DNA of 64,000 nucleotides, from the NCBI GenBank assembly GCA_934655875.1, contig CAKUHB010000001.1, positions 62,001-126,000 of the forward strand, read 5' to 3'. The notes under the pieces are model-generated. The model worked only from the letters and a program-made list of their open reading frames with translations. It searched no databases and was not told where the DNA came from. How positions within the stretch are numbered: position 1 is the stretch's first letter; each line of letters starts with the position of its first letter. The position numbers and the translations under genes were made by a program. Below are positions 34,515 through 43,154 of the stretch, piece after piece. This DNA comes from an uncultured Oscillospiraceae bacterium. GTDB lineage: Bacteria > Bacillota > Clostridia > Oscillospirales > Oscillospiraceae.

Positions 34515-36578
34515 TTACAAATCCTTTGCAATTTTGTAGGCTGCCCAGATGGATTCCATGATATTTCCGGGCCGCGCCGCGTCGCCGATGAGGTGGGCAT
34601 GTTCGTTCTCCTCCGCCGGACACAGCGACTGGTCGCTCAGATACCCGACGGACAGGATCACATGGTCGGTGGGGATCCGGTGCGTCCGCGGCAGGCCGCG
34701 CGTGCCGATCGCCACGTGATGCCGGGCGCGGTTTGCAATGTTCGGATAGTTCTTGATCGTTTCCGTCACGACGGCGCAGCCGTCCTCAAACGCAGAGACG
34801 ACCGCATTCTTGATGACCCGGACGTGATAATAGTCCAGAAGCTCCATGAGCATGTTGTAGTTCGCGGCGCACAGGCCCGGTGCGTTGAGGATCGTCTCGG
34901 TCATCTCGACGATCGTCACCTGCTTGCCGCACTTCGCCAGCTTGTAGGCGATCTCGCAGCCGGTCAGACCGCCGCCGATGATGAGCATATTCTGCCCCGC
35001 CGGATCGTCCGGCTTCATGAGCGCTTCCACGGCGTAGTCCGCAGGAACCGACTCCATCCCCGGGATCGCAAGCCTGCGCTCGCGCGCGCCGGTCGCAAGG
35101 ATCAGCTCGTCATACTGCATCTGCCGCAGCATGTCGCCCGTCACCTCGCAGTTCAGGTGCACCTGCACCGGCAGCCGGGAAAGCTCCTGCCGGTACCATT
35201 GCAGCAGCCGCTTGTCGTCGTCCTTGAAGTCCGGCTGCGCAGCCGCGATGAAAATACCGCCGAGCACGCCGTTTCTCTCATAAAGATCGACCGTATGTCC
35301 GCGCAGCGCGCAGACCCGCGCCGCTTCCATGCCGCCGAGGCCGCCGCCGATGACGACGACGTGCTTTTTGACCGCCGCACTGGTCAGCGCATAGGTTTTT
35401 TCTCTGCCGCAGGACGGATTGACCGCGCAGCTGATGTCCTTGCCCTGCAAGATCTGGCTGAAGCAGCCCTGATGACAGCTGATGCACGGGCGGACGTCCC
35501 CGGTGCGGCCCTCGCTCCATTTTTCCGGCAGATACGGGTCGGCCAGCAGCGCGCGGCCAAGCCCGACGCCGTCGATCTCGCCGGCTGCGATCGCCGCTTC
35601 CGCCAGCTCCGCTTCGTCGAAGCGCCCGGCGCAGAACACGGGGATATCCACGACCTTTTTGATCTCGCGCACGTCCGCCAGATTGCACGCCTTCGGCATA
35701 TACATGGGCGGATGCGCCCAGAACCAGGAATCGTAGGTGCCATTGTCGCAGTTGAGCATGTCGTAGCCCGCGTCCTGCAGGATCCGCGCGACCTTTTTGG
35801 CTTCCTCCAGATCGCGGCCCTTTTCCTCAAAGTCCTCACCGGGCAGCGCGCCGCGGTTGAAGCCCTTCAGATAGCTGCGCACGCTGAAGCGCATGGAGAC
35901 CGGAAAATCCTCGCCGCAGCGCGTCTTGATCGCGCGGACGATCTCGGTGGCAAAGCGCATCCGGTTCTCCAGACTGCCTCCGTATTCGTCGGTGCGGTGG
36001 TTCATATACGCGATCGCAAACTGATCGAGCAGATACCCTTCGTGCGTGGCGTGGATCTCGACGCCGTCGCCGCCCGCTTCCTTGACAAGGGCAGCCGCCG
36101 CGGCAAAATTCTCAATATAACGGTGGATTTCTTCTTTGGTGATGGCGCGGTTTTTGATCGTCGGATCCCAGACGTTCTGGATCTCCGACGGCGCAGGCGA
36201 ATAATACAGTGCTTCCTCCGACTCGCCATGGGCCGCACGGCCATGCATGGCGGTCAGCTGAATGAAGATCTTACAGCCGTATTTGTGGACGCCGTCCATC
36301 AGATAGCGGCTCTGCTCGACAAATTCACGCGGGTGGTCGACCGGGGTCTGGAAAAAGGTCGGCATCGGGTTTTCCACAATGGATACCAGACCGCTGATCA
36401 GAAGACCTGCGCCGCCCTTGGCGCGCTCGATATAATAATCTGCGCCGTCCTTGGTATAGGCCGCCGTCTTCGGATCAAACAGCCGCGGGGAGAAAACGCC
36501 CATCGGCATCATCGCGATCCGGTTCTTGATCTCCAAAGCGCCAATCTTCAGGGGTCTGAAAACAGAGGGGTAGGTCAT
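34515..36578 (-). CDS. Old-yellow-enzyme/2,4-dienoyl-CoA reductase-type flavoenzyme
   Basis: 687 residues, the full FadH/BaiCD/BaiH layout. The N-terminal TIM barrel binds FMN and has HATHEGYLLDQF at 176-187. A [4Fe-4S] site follows (C365, C368, C372, C384), then an FAD/NAD(P)H Rossmann pair with GGGLGG at 411-416 and IIGGGLTGCE near 530. Relatives reduce conjugated enoyl-CoAs, enoates, cinnamates or oxo-bile acids in gut Clostridia. It has its own promoter and is not clearly part of the sugar island. The substrate is unknown; a link to the alcohol dehydrogenase upstream is only positional. Confidence 0.87.
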   Translation of the reverse strand: MTYPSVFRPLKIGALEIKNRIAMMPMGVFSPRLFDPKTAAYTKDGADYYIERAKGGAGLLISGLVSIVENPMPTFFQTPVDHPREFVEQSRYLMDGVHKYGCKIFIQLTAMHGRAAHGESEEALYYSPAPSEIQNVWDPTIKNRAITKEEIHRYIENFAAAAALVKEAGGDGVEIHATHEGYLLDQFAIAYMNHRTDEYGGSLENRMRFATEIVRAIKTRCGEDFPVSMRFSVRSYLKGFNRGALPGEDFEEKGRDLEEAKKVARILQDAGYDMLNCDNGTYDSWFWAHPPMYMPKACNLADVREIKKVVDIPVFCAGRFDEAELAEAAIAAGEIDGVGLGRALLADPYLPEKWSEGRTGDVRPCISCHQGCFSQILQGKDISCAVNPSCGREKTYALTSAAVKKHVVVIGGGLGGMEAARVCALRGHTVDLYERNGVLGGIFIAAAQPDFKDDDKRLLQWYRQELSRLPVQVHLNCEVTGDMLRQMQYDELILATGARERRLAIPGMESVPADYAVEALMKPDDPAGQNMLIIGGGLTGCEIAYKLAKCGKQVTIVEMTETILNAPGLCAANYNMLMELLDYYHVRVIKNAVVSAFEDGCAVVTETIKNYPNIANRARHHVAIGTRGLPRTHRIPTDHVILSVGYLSDQSLCPAEENEHAHLIGDAARPGNIMESIWAAYKIAKDL

Positions 36579-36629
36579 GCGCGTTACATCTCCTTTATTT
36601 TTATACTGTTGATATAATTTTATATAAGC

Positions 36630-36658
36630 AGACTACATCCAGCTTTTTCTTTTGTCAA
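36630..36658 (-). promoter_or_regulatory. Probable promoter of the flavoenzyme gene
   Basis: Perfect TTGACA (36653-36658 complement), 17-base spacer, weaker TAGTCT -10 (36630-36635). Confidence 0.5.
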
Positions 36659-36729
36659 CAGGTTTCGTCTGTTTTTTTACGTTTCTCTCTTTTTCACAGA
36701 TTTATCTTCTGAAATTTAAGCGAACTGAC

Positions 36730-36773
36730 AAAAGCTCCCCCGGACGCTCCGATCGCGTCCGGGAGAGCTTTTT
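36730..36773 (-). terminator. Terminator of the first alcohol dehydrogenase gene
   Basis: Long hairpin with AAGCTC-CCGGACGC-type arms, about 16 bp with one mismatch, flanked by A and T runs, directly after the stop codon at 36779. Confidence 0.85.
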
Positions 36774-36778
36774 GATCC

Positions 36779-37942
36779 TTACAGCGCGCTGCGGAAGATC
36801 CGCAGCACATCCTCCGCCTGCAGCGGCACAAAGCCATAGGCAAGCCCGCCTGCGGCGGCCTTGCGTGCCATCTGTTCAAAATGGGCATCGTCGATCTGCA
36901 CGTCGGACAGATGCGCCGGCAGGCCGAGCGTGTCAAAGAACGTCCGCGTCTTCGCGATCGCCGTCTCGGCGATCTCCCGCTCCGGCAGGCTGGGATCCAG
37001 CCCCCAGACGTTGACGCCGTATTCCACAAACTTGTGCATGGTCTTCTCCGACAGCACATACTGCATCCAGTAAGGCGTCAGGATGGCAAGACCCGCGCCG
37101 TGGGTCAGGTCATAATAGGCGCTCAGCTCATGCTCCATGGCGTGCACGCTCCATGCCGCGTTCTCGCCGTAGCGCAGAAGGCCGTTGATGGCAAGGCTTG
37201 CCGACCACATGAGGTTGGCGCGCGCTTCATAGTTCTCCGGCTCCTTCAGGACGATCGGGCCATAGTGGATGCAGGTCTTCAGAAGGCCCTCGGCCAGCCG
37301 TGCCTGCACATACGCGCCCGGAACCTGATTAAAGTAGCTCTCAAACACATGGCTCATGATATCCGCCGTACCGGCTGCCGTCTGGTAGGCGGAGACCGTA
37401 TAGGTATAGGTCGGATCGAGGACGGAGAAGACCGGGCGCAGCTTGTCGCTGGCCGTGCCGCGCTTTTCGTTCTTTTCCATGTCGGAGATGACCGCGAACT
37501 CGTCCATTTCCGAGCCGGTCGCCGCAATGGTCACCACGCAGGCCACAGGAAGTGTCTTTTGGATCCGGGACGGATCGGTCACGAGCTCCCACGTGTCGCC
37601 GTCATAGCAGGCGCCCGCCGCGACCATCTTCGCGCAGTCGATCGCGCTGCCGCCGCCGACCGCCAGTACGACCTCGACGCCATGCTCACGGCACAGCGCC
37701 ACACCCTTCCGCACGGAGGTGATCCGCGGGTTCGGCTCCACGCCGCCAAGCTCCGTCACCTCTGCGCCCGCCTGCGCCAGCTGCGCCATGACGGCGTCAT
37801 AGAGACCGGTTCTGCGGATGCTGCCGCCGCCATACACAAGCAGCACATGCCTGCCAAGCTCTGCGATCCGCGCGCCGAGCGAAGCGAGCTGTCCCTGCCC
37901 GAAGCAGATGTCTGTCGGGATATGATAGGTAAAGTTGATCAC
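36779..37942 (-). CDS. Iron-containing alcohol dehydrogenase (BDH/YqhD type), paralogue 1
   Basis: 387 residues, starting with GTG (RBS AGGAGG). Group III ADH: the NAD(P)-binding GGGSAIDCAK in the N-terminal half, and metal ligands in GTADIMSHVFESYF (Asp, His), HAMEHELSAYYDLTHGAGLA (two His). It is closest in pattern to NADPH-dependent butanol dehydrogenase BdhA/YqhD, which reduces aldehydes. Own promoter and terminator make it monocistronic. It is similar in design to the ADH encoded at 38429 but the two are clearly divergent in sequence. Confidence 0.9.
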   Translation of the reverse strand: MINFTYHIPTDICFGQGQLASLGARIAELGRHVLLVYGGGSIRRTGLYDAVMAQLAQAGAEVTELGGVEPNPRITSVRKGVALCREHGVEVVLAVGGGSAIDCAKMVAAGACYDGDTWELVTDPSRIQKTLPVACVVTIAATGSEMDEFAVISDMEKNEKRGTASDKLRPVFSVLDPTYTYTVSAYQTAAGTADIMSHVFESYFNQVPGAYVQARLAEGLLKTCIHYGPIVLKEPENYEARANLMWSASLAINGLLRYGENAAWSVHAMEHELSAYYDLTHGAGLAILTPYWMQYVLSEKTMHKFVEYGVNVWGLDPSLPEREIAETAIAKTRTFFDTLGLPAHLSDVQIDDAHFEQMARKAAAGGLAYGFVPLQAEDVLRIFRSAL

Positions 37943-37995
37943 GGTCCTGTCCTCCTGTTTTTATGGTTCGGTTTCTGCGTTGTTTGTATATTTTG

Positions 37996-38024
37996 ATTAT
38001 ATCGGTTCATTTATATACTGTCAA
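37996..38024 (-). promoter_or_regulatory. Consensus promoter of alcohol dehydrogenase 1
   Basis: On the minus strand perfect TTGACA (38019-38024), 17-base spacer, perfect TATAAT (37996-38001). Confidence 0.85.
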
Positions 38025-38134
38025 TATATTTATAATCACAACTTCTCTCTTGCGCCCCGCATGGTTTTGTGGTATGCTTTGTTTATAAACCGACGATATA
38101 TTTTTATATCCTAATTCTAAAACAGAAAGTGAGC

Positions 38135-38347
38135 ATGCGTATGTCTGTCTGTAAAAAATGCGGAACCTACTATGAAACCGACCGGTGCCCGACCTGCGCA
38201 AAGGCTTCCGAACCGGCCGCGCCGAAATCTGCGGAAGAGGAAAAAGCAGATCTCCGGCGGCAAAAGCTGCGTCTGGTCGCCGTGTTCGCCGCGCTGTTCA
38301 TCATCAGCGGCCTGCTGTCCATGTGGATCATCCACGTGCTGACCTGA
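38135..38347 (+). CDS. Small zinc-ribbon membrane protein
   Basis: 70 residues. An N-terminal four-cysteine ribbon (CKKCG and CPTC) is followed by an Ala/Lys/Glu linker and one C-terminal membrane helix (about 45-67). The start at 38135 follows a GAAAGTGAG site; another ATG two codons later is possible. It is encoded alone between two ADH genes on the opposite strand. Such tail-anchored zinc-ribbon proteins are common and uncharacterised in Clostridia. Confidence 0.65.
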   Translation: MRMSVCKKCGTYYETDRCPTCAKASEPAAPKSAEEEKADLRRQKLRLVAVFAALFIISGLLSMWIIHVLT

Positions 38348-38357
38348 CCACAGCCAT

Positions 38358-38419
38358 AAAAAACCCGGCGTCCCTGCCGTTTGCCCAACAGGCAAACCAC
38401 GCAGAGCCGCCGGTTTTTT
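38358..38419. terminator. Bidirectional terminator with nested hairpin
   Basis: Outer arms AAAAAACCCGGCG (38358-38370) and CGCCGGTTTTTT (38408-38419), inner stem GTTTGCC/GGCAAAC (38379-38397). Serves the convergent small gene and alcohol dehydrogenase 2. Confidence 0.8.
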
Positions 38420-38428
38420 ATTGTTTTC

Positions 38429-39613
38429 TCACGCTCTTGCGCGCTTGTAAATGCCGATCACATCTTCTCTTCCGAGCGGCACCACGCAGCCGACTGTGCC
38501 GCCGCAGGCGCGCAGGCAGCTGTCTGCCATCTGCTCGATCTGTGCATCCGTCGGCGCGACGCCGAGCTCCCGCAGGTTTGTCGGCATATGGATCTCGCGG
38601 TAAAAGTCCTCCATGGCGCGGATGCCGTTTTCCATGGTCTGCGCCTGTGTTTCGCCCGGCGCTGTGCCGAGGACGTTCCGGGCAAAGGAGACGAAGCGCT
38701 CCGGCGCAGCCCGGCAGACCGTTCTTGCCCAGCTGCCCCAGAGCGCAGCCAAACCCGCACCGTGGGCGACATCGAACATGCCGCCAAGCTCGTGCTCCAT
38801 GTTGTGGCACGCCCAGTCGCCGCCGCCCGTCGCACAGCCGGTCAGGCCGTTGTGCGCCAGACTGCCCGCCCACATGATCTCGGCCCGCGCTTTCAGATCC
38901 TGCGGATCGTGCATCAGAACGCGTGCATAGCGCATGACTGTGCGCATCAGCGCCTCGCTCACCGCGTCTGTCACCGCCATATTCTCGCTCTGATTAAAAT
39001 AGCGCTCCATCATGTGCATCAGGATATCCGCGATTCCGCTGGACGTCTGATATTCCGGCAGTGTCAGCGTCAGCGCAGGATCCATCACCGCAAAGGCCGG
39101 GCGGCAGAGATCGTCGTCATAGGCGCGCTTTTCGCCGGTTTTTTCATTGGTGATGACGCAGCCGCTGCTCATCTCGCTGCCCGCAGCCGCGATGGTCAGC
39201 ACCACGCCGACCGGCAGGCAGCGCTCCGCCTGCGCCCGATGGGTAAACAGCTCCCACACGTCGCGATCATCTGCGCACCCATAGGCGATCGCCTTCGCCG
39301 TATCGATGACTGAGCCGCCGCCGACCGCCAGAATGAAATCCGCCTGTATCTGCTTCCCCAGCGCGATGCCCTCGTAGACCTTATTCAGATGCGGATTCGG
39401 CACCACGCCGCCGAGCAGTGTGAACGGCAGCTCCTGCTCCTTCAGGGCCGCTTCGATCCTGCCAAGCAGGCCGGAACGGACGGCGCTCCCGCCGCCGCAG
39501 ACGATCAGCACGCGTGTGCCGCCGGCGCGGCGGATCAGCTGCGCCGTTTGCAGCTCTGCATCGACGCCGAAGACCACTCTGGTCGGCGCGTAATACTCAA
39601 AATTCATGTACAT
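38429..39613 (-). CDS. Iron-containing alcohol dehydrogenase (BDH/YqhD type), paralogue 2
   Basis: 394 residues from the ATG at 39613, set by a GGAGGG site; the longer frame extends across the divergent promoter. It has the cofactor motif GGGSVIDTAKA, metal ligands in SGIADILMHMMERYF, and NMEHELGGMFDVAHGAGLAA. Same class as the ADH at 36779. It is divergent from the cupin-type AraC remnant at 39760. An extended -10 (TGCTATAAT, complement of 39645-39653) lacks a good -35, which fits activator control; if the activator was the adjacent AraC protein, it may now be unregulated. Confidence 0.88.
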   Translation of the reverse strand: MYMNFEYYAPTRVVFGVDAELQTAQLIRRAGGTRVLIVCGGGSAVRSGLLGRIEAALKEQELPFTLLGGVVPNPHLNKVYEGIALGKQIQADFILAVGGGSVIDTAKAIAYGCADDRDVWELFTHRAQAERCLPVGVVLTIAAAGSEMSSGCVITNEKTGEKRAYDDDLCRPAFAVMDPALTLTLPEYQTSSGIADILMHMMERYFNQSENMAVTDAVSEALMRTVMRYARVLMHDPQDLKARAEIMWAGSLAHNGLTGCATGGGDWACHNMEHELGGMFDVAHGAGLAALWGSWARTVCRAAPERFVSFARNVLGTAPGETQAQTMENGIRAMEDFYREIHMPTNLRELGVAPTDAQIEQMADSCLRACGGTVGCVVPLGREDVIGIYKRARA

Positions 39614-39693
39614 AGGCTGTCCCTCCGTTTTTATCTGTATGGGAATTATAGCACGCCGTTCCTCGAAAATTCTCTGATAATTCCGTCCTATTA

Positions 39694-39722
39694 TTGGACA
39701 ATTCCGACACATGTTGTATAAT
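39694..39722 (+). promoter_or_regulatory. Promoter of the araC remnant
   Basis: TTGGAC (39694-39699), 17-base spacer, TATAAT (39717-39722). Confidence 0.75.
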
Positions 39723-39759
39723 CATACTACTTTCGTTTCGCAGACAGGAGGTTCTTTCC

Positions 39760-40575
39760 ATGAACCAGAACACACGCTTTGAGACCGACGCGTATCAGAT
39801 CGAAAAAATCGCCGGCATGACCGACGCGTATCCATACTGCATGCACCGGCGCGATCTGACGGAGTTCGTCGTCCCTTGGCACTGGCATGAGAAGCTGGAG
39901 CTTGGGTATCTCGAATGCGGCGAGAGCGTCATCCAGACGCTGCACGCCGACTATGAGCTCCATGCCGGCGAGGGCTTTTTCATCAACACCAACGTGATGG
40001 ACCGAAAATACAATGCCCGCCCCGGTACGCCGGTACGGGAGATCAATCACATCTTCCATCCGGTCTTCCTGGGCGGGCATTTCCATAGCCGCTTTGAAAG
40101 TAAATATCTGTATCCGATCCTGAAAAATCAGCAGCTGGAGGTGCATATCATCCGCCCCGCGCAGCCCTCCGGGCAGGCGCTGCTGCAAAAGCTGCGGGCG
40201 CTGCATGACTTGCAGGCGCTGCCGGATGTGGAGTTCCAGACGCGGAGCCTGCTCGGCGAATGCTGGCTGCTGTTATTGCAGAGCATCCGAGAAAGCAGCC
40301 CGCGGAGGGCTGAATCGCCTTACAGTCCCAGAGACTGCACCCACTCACGGAGCGTTTCGGCAGACGCGGAAGCGCTCAGGCGCTTGCCGGGCAGAACGGT
40401 CGCACCGGGGCAGCTCTTTTTCAGGATCTCCGCGATCTTGCCCATGGAGCTGCCGCCGGACGTGGCAAACGGGACGACGGTCTTGCCGGTCAGCTCACAC
40501 TGCTCCAGAAACGCCTGCACGATGCGCGGCGCTTCGTACCACCAGATCGGGAAGCCCACAAAGATCACGTCATAG
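39760..40575 (+). pseudogene. AraC-family regulator truncated after its cupin sensor domain
   Basis: A strong AGGAGG site precedes the ATG at 39760. The first 180-185 residues are a normal AraC N-terminal cupin domain (VPWHWHEKLELGYLECGES, HAGEGFFINTNVMD, HIFHPVFLGG). From about 40300 the frame enters sequence antisense to the flavodoxin gene and continues as a Ser/Arg/Pro-rich tail to 40575. The C-terminal double helix-turn-helix that defines the family is missing. A deletion or insertion that brought in the flavodoxin gene probably removed it. Either a pseudogene or a sensor without DNA binding. Confidence 0.75.
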
Positions 40576-40798
40576 GCCGCCGTATCCACCGGCGCAGAAC
40601 CGATGGCTGGCCGCGCCTGCTTGTCCTTCATCTCGATGGTGCTGCGGCTGGACGGGTCGTTCCAGTTGAGATCCGCCGCGGTATACGCCTTTGCAGGCTT
40701 GATCTCGTAGAGATCGCCGTTGACCGCGCCGCAGAGCGTCTTTGCAAGACCTGCGGTCACGCCGCTGGCCGAAAAATAGGCTACCAATACTTTTTCAT
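40320..40798 (-). CDS. Flavodoxin, reading frame shifted at the third codon
   Basis: About 158 residues when the shift is bridged. The FMN phosphate loop is YFSASGVTAGLAK, with a VGFPIWWYEAPR flavin-ring loop and an FATSGGSSMGKI segment, as in small NAD(P)H:quinone-type flavodoxins. The RBS GGAGG fits the ATG at 40796-40798, but ATG AAA AAG is followed by TAT TGG TAG. A one-base backward shift after AAAAAG restores MKKVLVAYFS, the usual start. Without it only a poor TTG at 40787 opens the frame. It may be inactive, use frameshifting, or hold a sequence error. Overlaps the araC remnant antisense. Confidence 0.75.
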
Positions 40799-40825
40799 TT
40801 GTACTACCTCCTATTTATATTGTAC

Positions 40826-41317
40826 TTACATAAAGCTCGCGGTCGCCGTCACGCACAGACGGCCATCCGCATCAAACACGCGCGCGTTCAGAAACGCGAC
40901 ACTCCGCCCCAGCTTTTCCATGCACGCCTGCACCGTAACAGACCCTCGCGCGCGAACCGGGCGCATATAGCTCAGCCCCAGCGTGACGGTCGAGACCGTG
41001 CCGGTGTGGCGGTAGAAGCGCGTCAGCATGCCCATGGTCAGATCGATCGTCGTTGCGATGATGCCGCCGTGCATCGTCCCCATCGGGTTCAGCATCCATT
41101 CGTTCAGCGGGAATCGCAGCTTCAGCGTCTGCTGTTCGGCGCTGCAGAAGACAAATTCCGGCTCCAGCATGTCGTTGACACGGGCCGGGCGCGCCTGTCC
41201 GTCCTCCGCCGGGCCGCAGGCCGCGCGGAAGACCCGCTCCATATACTGCTGCGCGGATTCGTCCGTCTGCCGCCCAAGCGGGCCGGTTCCCATCTGCTCG
41301 AACGCGGAATACTTCAT
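40826..41317 (-). CDS. PaaI-type hotdog thioesterase
   Basis: 163 residues, hotdog fold with the motif NPMGTMHGGIIATTIDLTMG, where the HGG and following acidic residue belong to the PaaI/YbgC-like active site, and a YMRPVRARG strand. Members hydrolyse aryl- or acyl-CoA thioesters. The AAAGGAG site stands before the ATG at 41317. Upstream of the flavodoxin by 27 bases on the same strand, so perhaps co-transcribed. The substrate cannot be told. Confidence 0.85.
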   Translation of the reverse strand: MKYSAFEQMGTGPLGRQTDESAQQYMERVFRAACGPAEDGQARPARVNDMLEPEFVFCSAEQQTLKLRFPLNEWMLNPMGTMHGGIIATTIDLTMGMLTRFYRHTGTVSTVTLGLSYMRPVRARGSVTVQACMEKLGRSVAFLNARVFDADGRLCVTATASFM

Positions 41318-41423
41318 GAACTGGCTCCTTTTGTTTGATACATACAGTATAGCACATTTATTTCATTTCTGCACCTGTCGGCTGCACTTTCTCCCCAAAA
41401 ACGCACAGCGCCGCATCCGCAAT

Positions 41424-41590
41424 TGTAGGGGCCGATGCCCACATCGGCCCGAGAAAGGTTGCGAATTTGCCGTAGATTCCTTCAAAATCGGTCTGCTCTG
41501 CCGGGACGATGCGACGCCCGCAGGCTAGTTTCGAGGCGCAACCGCGCGCAGCGCGGCTCTTAGCGCCGAAGATGGGCATCGACCCCTACG
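41424..41590 (-). repeat. Miniature repeat, copy A (167 bp)
   Basis: Begins TGTAGGGG and ends CCCCTACG; each end folds on itself (GGCCGATG/CATCGGCC). In reverse orientation it matches copy B (57303-57472) over its whole length with roughly 80-85% identity by eye, and copy C (59467-59566) at both ends. No transposase. It occupies most of the gap 41318-41653. Confidence 0.8.
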
Positions 41591-41653
41591 AACAAATCAG
41601 GTGAATCCCGTCTGAGAACCAACAGTGAAGGTTTCGGCAGCCTGTTGTTCGTC

Positions 41654-42757
41654 CTACAGGATCTCCCGGCAGACGGCGGCGGTGTGCAGGAGCTCCTGCT
41701 CGGTATTGAAAGCAGAAAGGCTCAGACGAACGGTTCCGGTCTGGAGCGTCCCGGCAGAATCGTGCGCCAGCGGCGCGCAGTGCAGACCGGCGCGCACGCA
41801 GATCCCCTGCTCCGCCAGCTTTGCCGCGAACGTCTGGCAGTCGCAGCCCGCCGCACGCAAGGAGACCGTCCCACTCTGCGCCGCGCCGCAGAACAGCTCC
41901 AGCCCGTCTGTATCGCGCAGTGCCGCGCAGAAGCGCTCGCGCAGGCGGATCTCGTGCGCCAGAAGCTTCTGCGGCGTCCGCTGAAGGACAAACCGCAGCC
42001 CGGCAGCCAGGCCGCAGATGCCGCAGACGTTCTGCGTCCCGGCCTCGGCATGCTCCGGCAGCTCCGGCGGCATGTCAGGCAGCCGCGAAGCGCTGCCGCT
42101 GCCGCCCTCCAGAAGCGTCTCCGGCGTCCGGCCGCAGACGAGAAGTCCCGTGCCCTGCGGGCCATAGAGCGCCTTATGCCCCGGCATGCAGACAAACGCC
42201 GCGCCAAGCTCGCGCAAAGACACCGGCAGAAGCCCCGCCGACTGCGACGCATCGACGATCAGCGGCACCTGCCGCTCACGGCACAGGGCCGCAATCTCTT
42301 CAAGCGGCAGGATATAGCCGAATACATTCGACACATGCGTGCAGACGACGGCCTTCGTGTCCGCCGTCACAGCTTTTCGGAAGCTTTCAAGCGTATCCTC
42401 CGGGTCAAACAGCCGCGTCCCGGCGACGACCGTCTCCGCGCCGATGTGGTGCAGCGGCCGCGTGACCGCGTTGTGTTCAAAGCCGGAAATGACCACGCGG
42501 TCGCCCGGGCGGACGAGCGTCTTGATGGCAAGATTGAGCGCGTGCGTCGCGTTCATCGTAAAAACGACCTGCTCCGGCGGCGCGTCAAACAGCTGCCCCG
42601 CCAGCACGCGGCAGCCATAGACCGCCTCCGCCGCCCGCATGGCAGGTGCGTGGCCGCCGCGGCCCGGCGTGGCGCAGCAGCGCATGGCGCTCTGCACGCG
42701 GCAGGCGACCATCGGCGGCTTCTGGAGCGTCGTTGCGCCGGAATCGAGATAGATCAC
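41654..42757 (-). CDS. Cysteine desulfurase-family aminotransferase (class V)
   Basis: 367 residues, starting with GTG at 42757 (opening MIYLDSGATTLQKPP). PLP-binding residues appear in NATHALN and DASQSAG, the Schiff-base Lys in MPGHKALYGPQGTG, and a late catalytic Cys in RAGLHCAPLAH. This belongs to the cysteine desulfurase family related to SufS/CsdA. Its GTG overlaps the stop of the DUF3343 gene (GTGA), so sulfur or selenium release and the DUF3343 carrier are likely used together. It is not next to iron-sulfur scaffold genes. Confidence 0.88.
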   Translation of the reverse strand: MIYLDSGATTLQKPPMVACRVQSAMRCCATPGRGGHAPAMRAAEAVYGCRVLAGQLFDAPPEQVVFTMNATHALNLAIKTLVRPGDRVVISGFEHNAVTRPLHHIGAETVVAGTRLFDPEDTLESFRKAVTADTKAVVCTHVSNVFGYILPLEEIAALCRERQVPLIVDASQSAGLLPVSLRELGAAFVCMPGHKALYGPQGTGLLVCGRTPETLLEGGSGSASRLPDMPPELPEHAEAGTQNVCGICGLAAGLRFVLQRTPQKLLAHEIRLRERFCAALRDTDGLELFCGAAQSGTVSLRAAGCDCQTFAAKLAEQGICVRAGLHCAPLAHDSAGTLQTGTVRLSLSAFNTEQELLHTAAVCREIL

Positions 42758-43008
42758 AGCGCCGCCCCCTCGAGATACCCGTTCGGGTGCAGCCGGTAGA
42801 TCCCGGAGATGGGCCGGAGGGCCGTGCGCAGCAGTGCCGCCGCCCGGAGCCCATCCGCCGCCGGCACACGCACCGCCCACGCGCAGCCGAGGCTCGAAAC
42901 CTCCTGCGGCGCACGCTGGATCCGGGTCTCGATCCCGGCCCGGTAGAGATCATTCCGGCCCGACTGCGCCGCCGTCAGGCTGCGGAATGTAAAAAGATAG
43001 GAAAACAT
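42754..43008 (-). CDS. DUF3343 protein, putative sulfur/selenium carrier
   Basis: 84 residues from the ATG at 43008 (GGGAGGGAAG site). The start FSYLFTFRSLTAAQSG, a middle RAPQEVSSLGCAWAV with a single conserved Cys, and a C-terminal GIYRL fit DUF3343, a small family often beside yedE/yedF-like and cysteine desulfurase genes and proposed to carry sulfur or selenium. No YedF/SirA gene is present here. The gene ends inside the start of the desulfurase gene. Confidence 0.75.
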   Translation of the reverse strand: MFSYLFTFRSLTAAQSGRNDLYRAGIETRIQRAPQEVSSLGCAWAVRVPAADGLRAAALLRTALRPISGIYRLHPNGYLEGAAL

Positions 43009-43115
43009 GCTACTTCCCTCCCGCCCTATCGTATGCGCCGCATGCACGATCCGCCACCGTTCGGCACGCGAATGCATAAGCTTTCAAAAACGTTCAAATT
43101 TTATTCACAAACCTG

Positions 43116-43143
43116 TTGACATTTCCGGCAGTTTCTGTATAAT
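43116..43143 (+). promoter_or_regulatory. Promoter of the lysine riboswitch transcript
   Basis: Perfect TTGACA (43116-43121), 16-base spacer, perfect TATAAT (43138-43143), just upstream of the riboswitch. Confidence 0.85.
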
Positions 43144-43154
43144 GGTGGGCAGTT

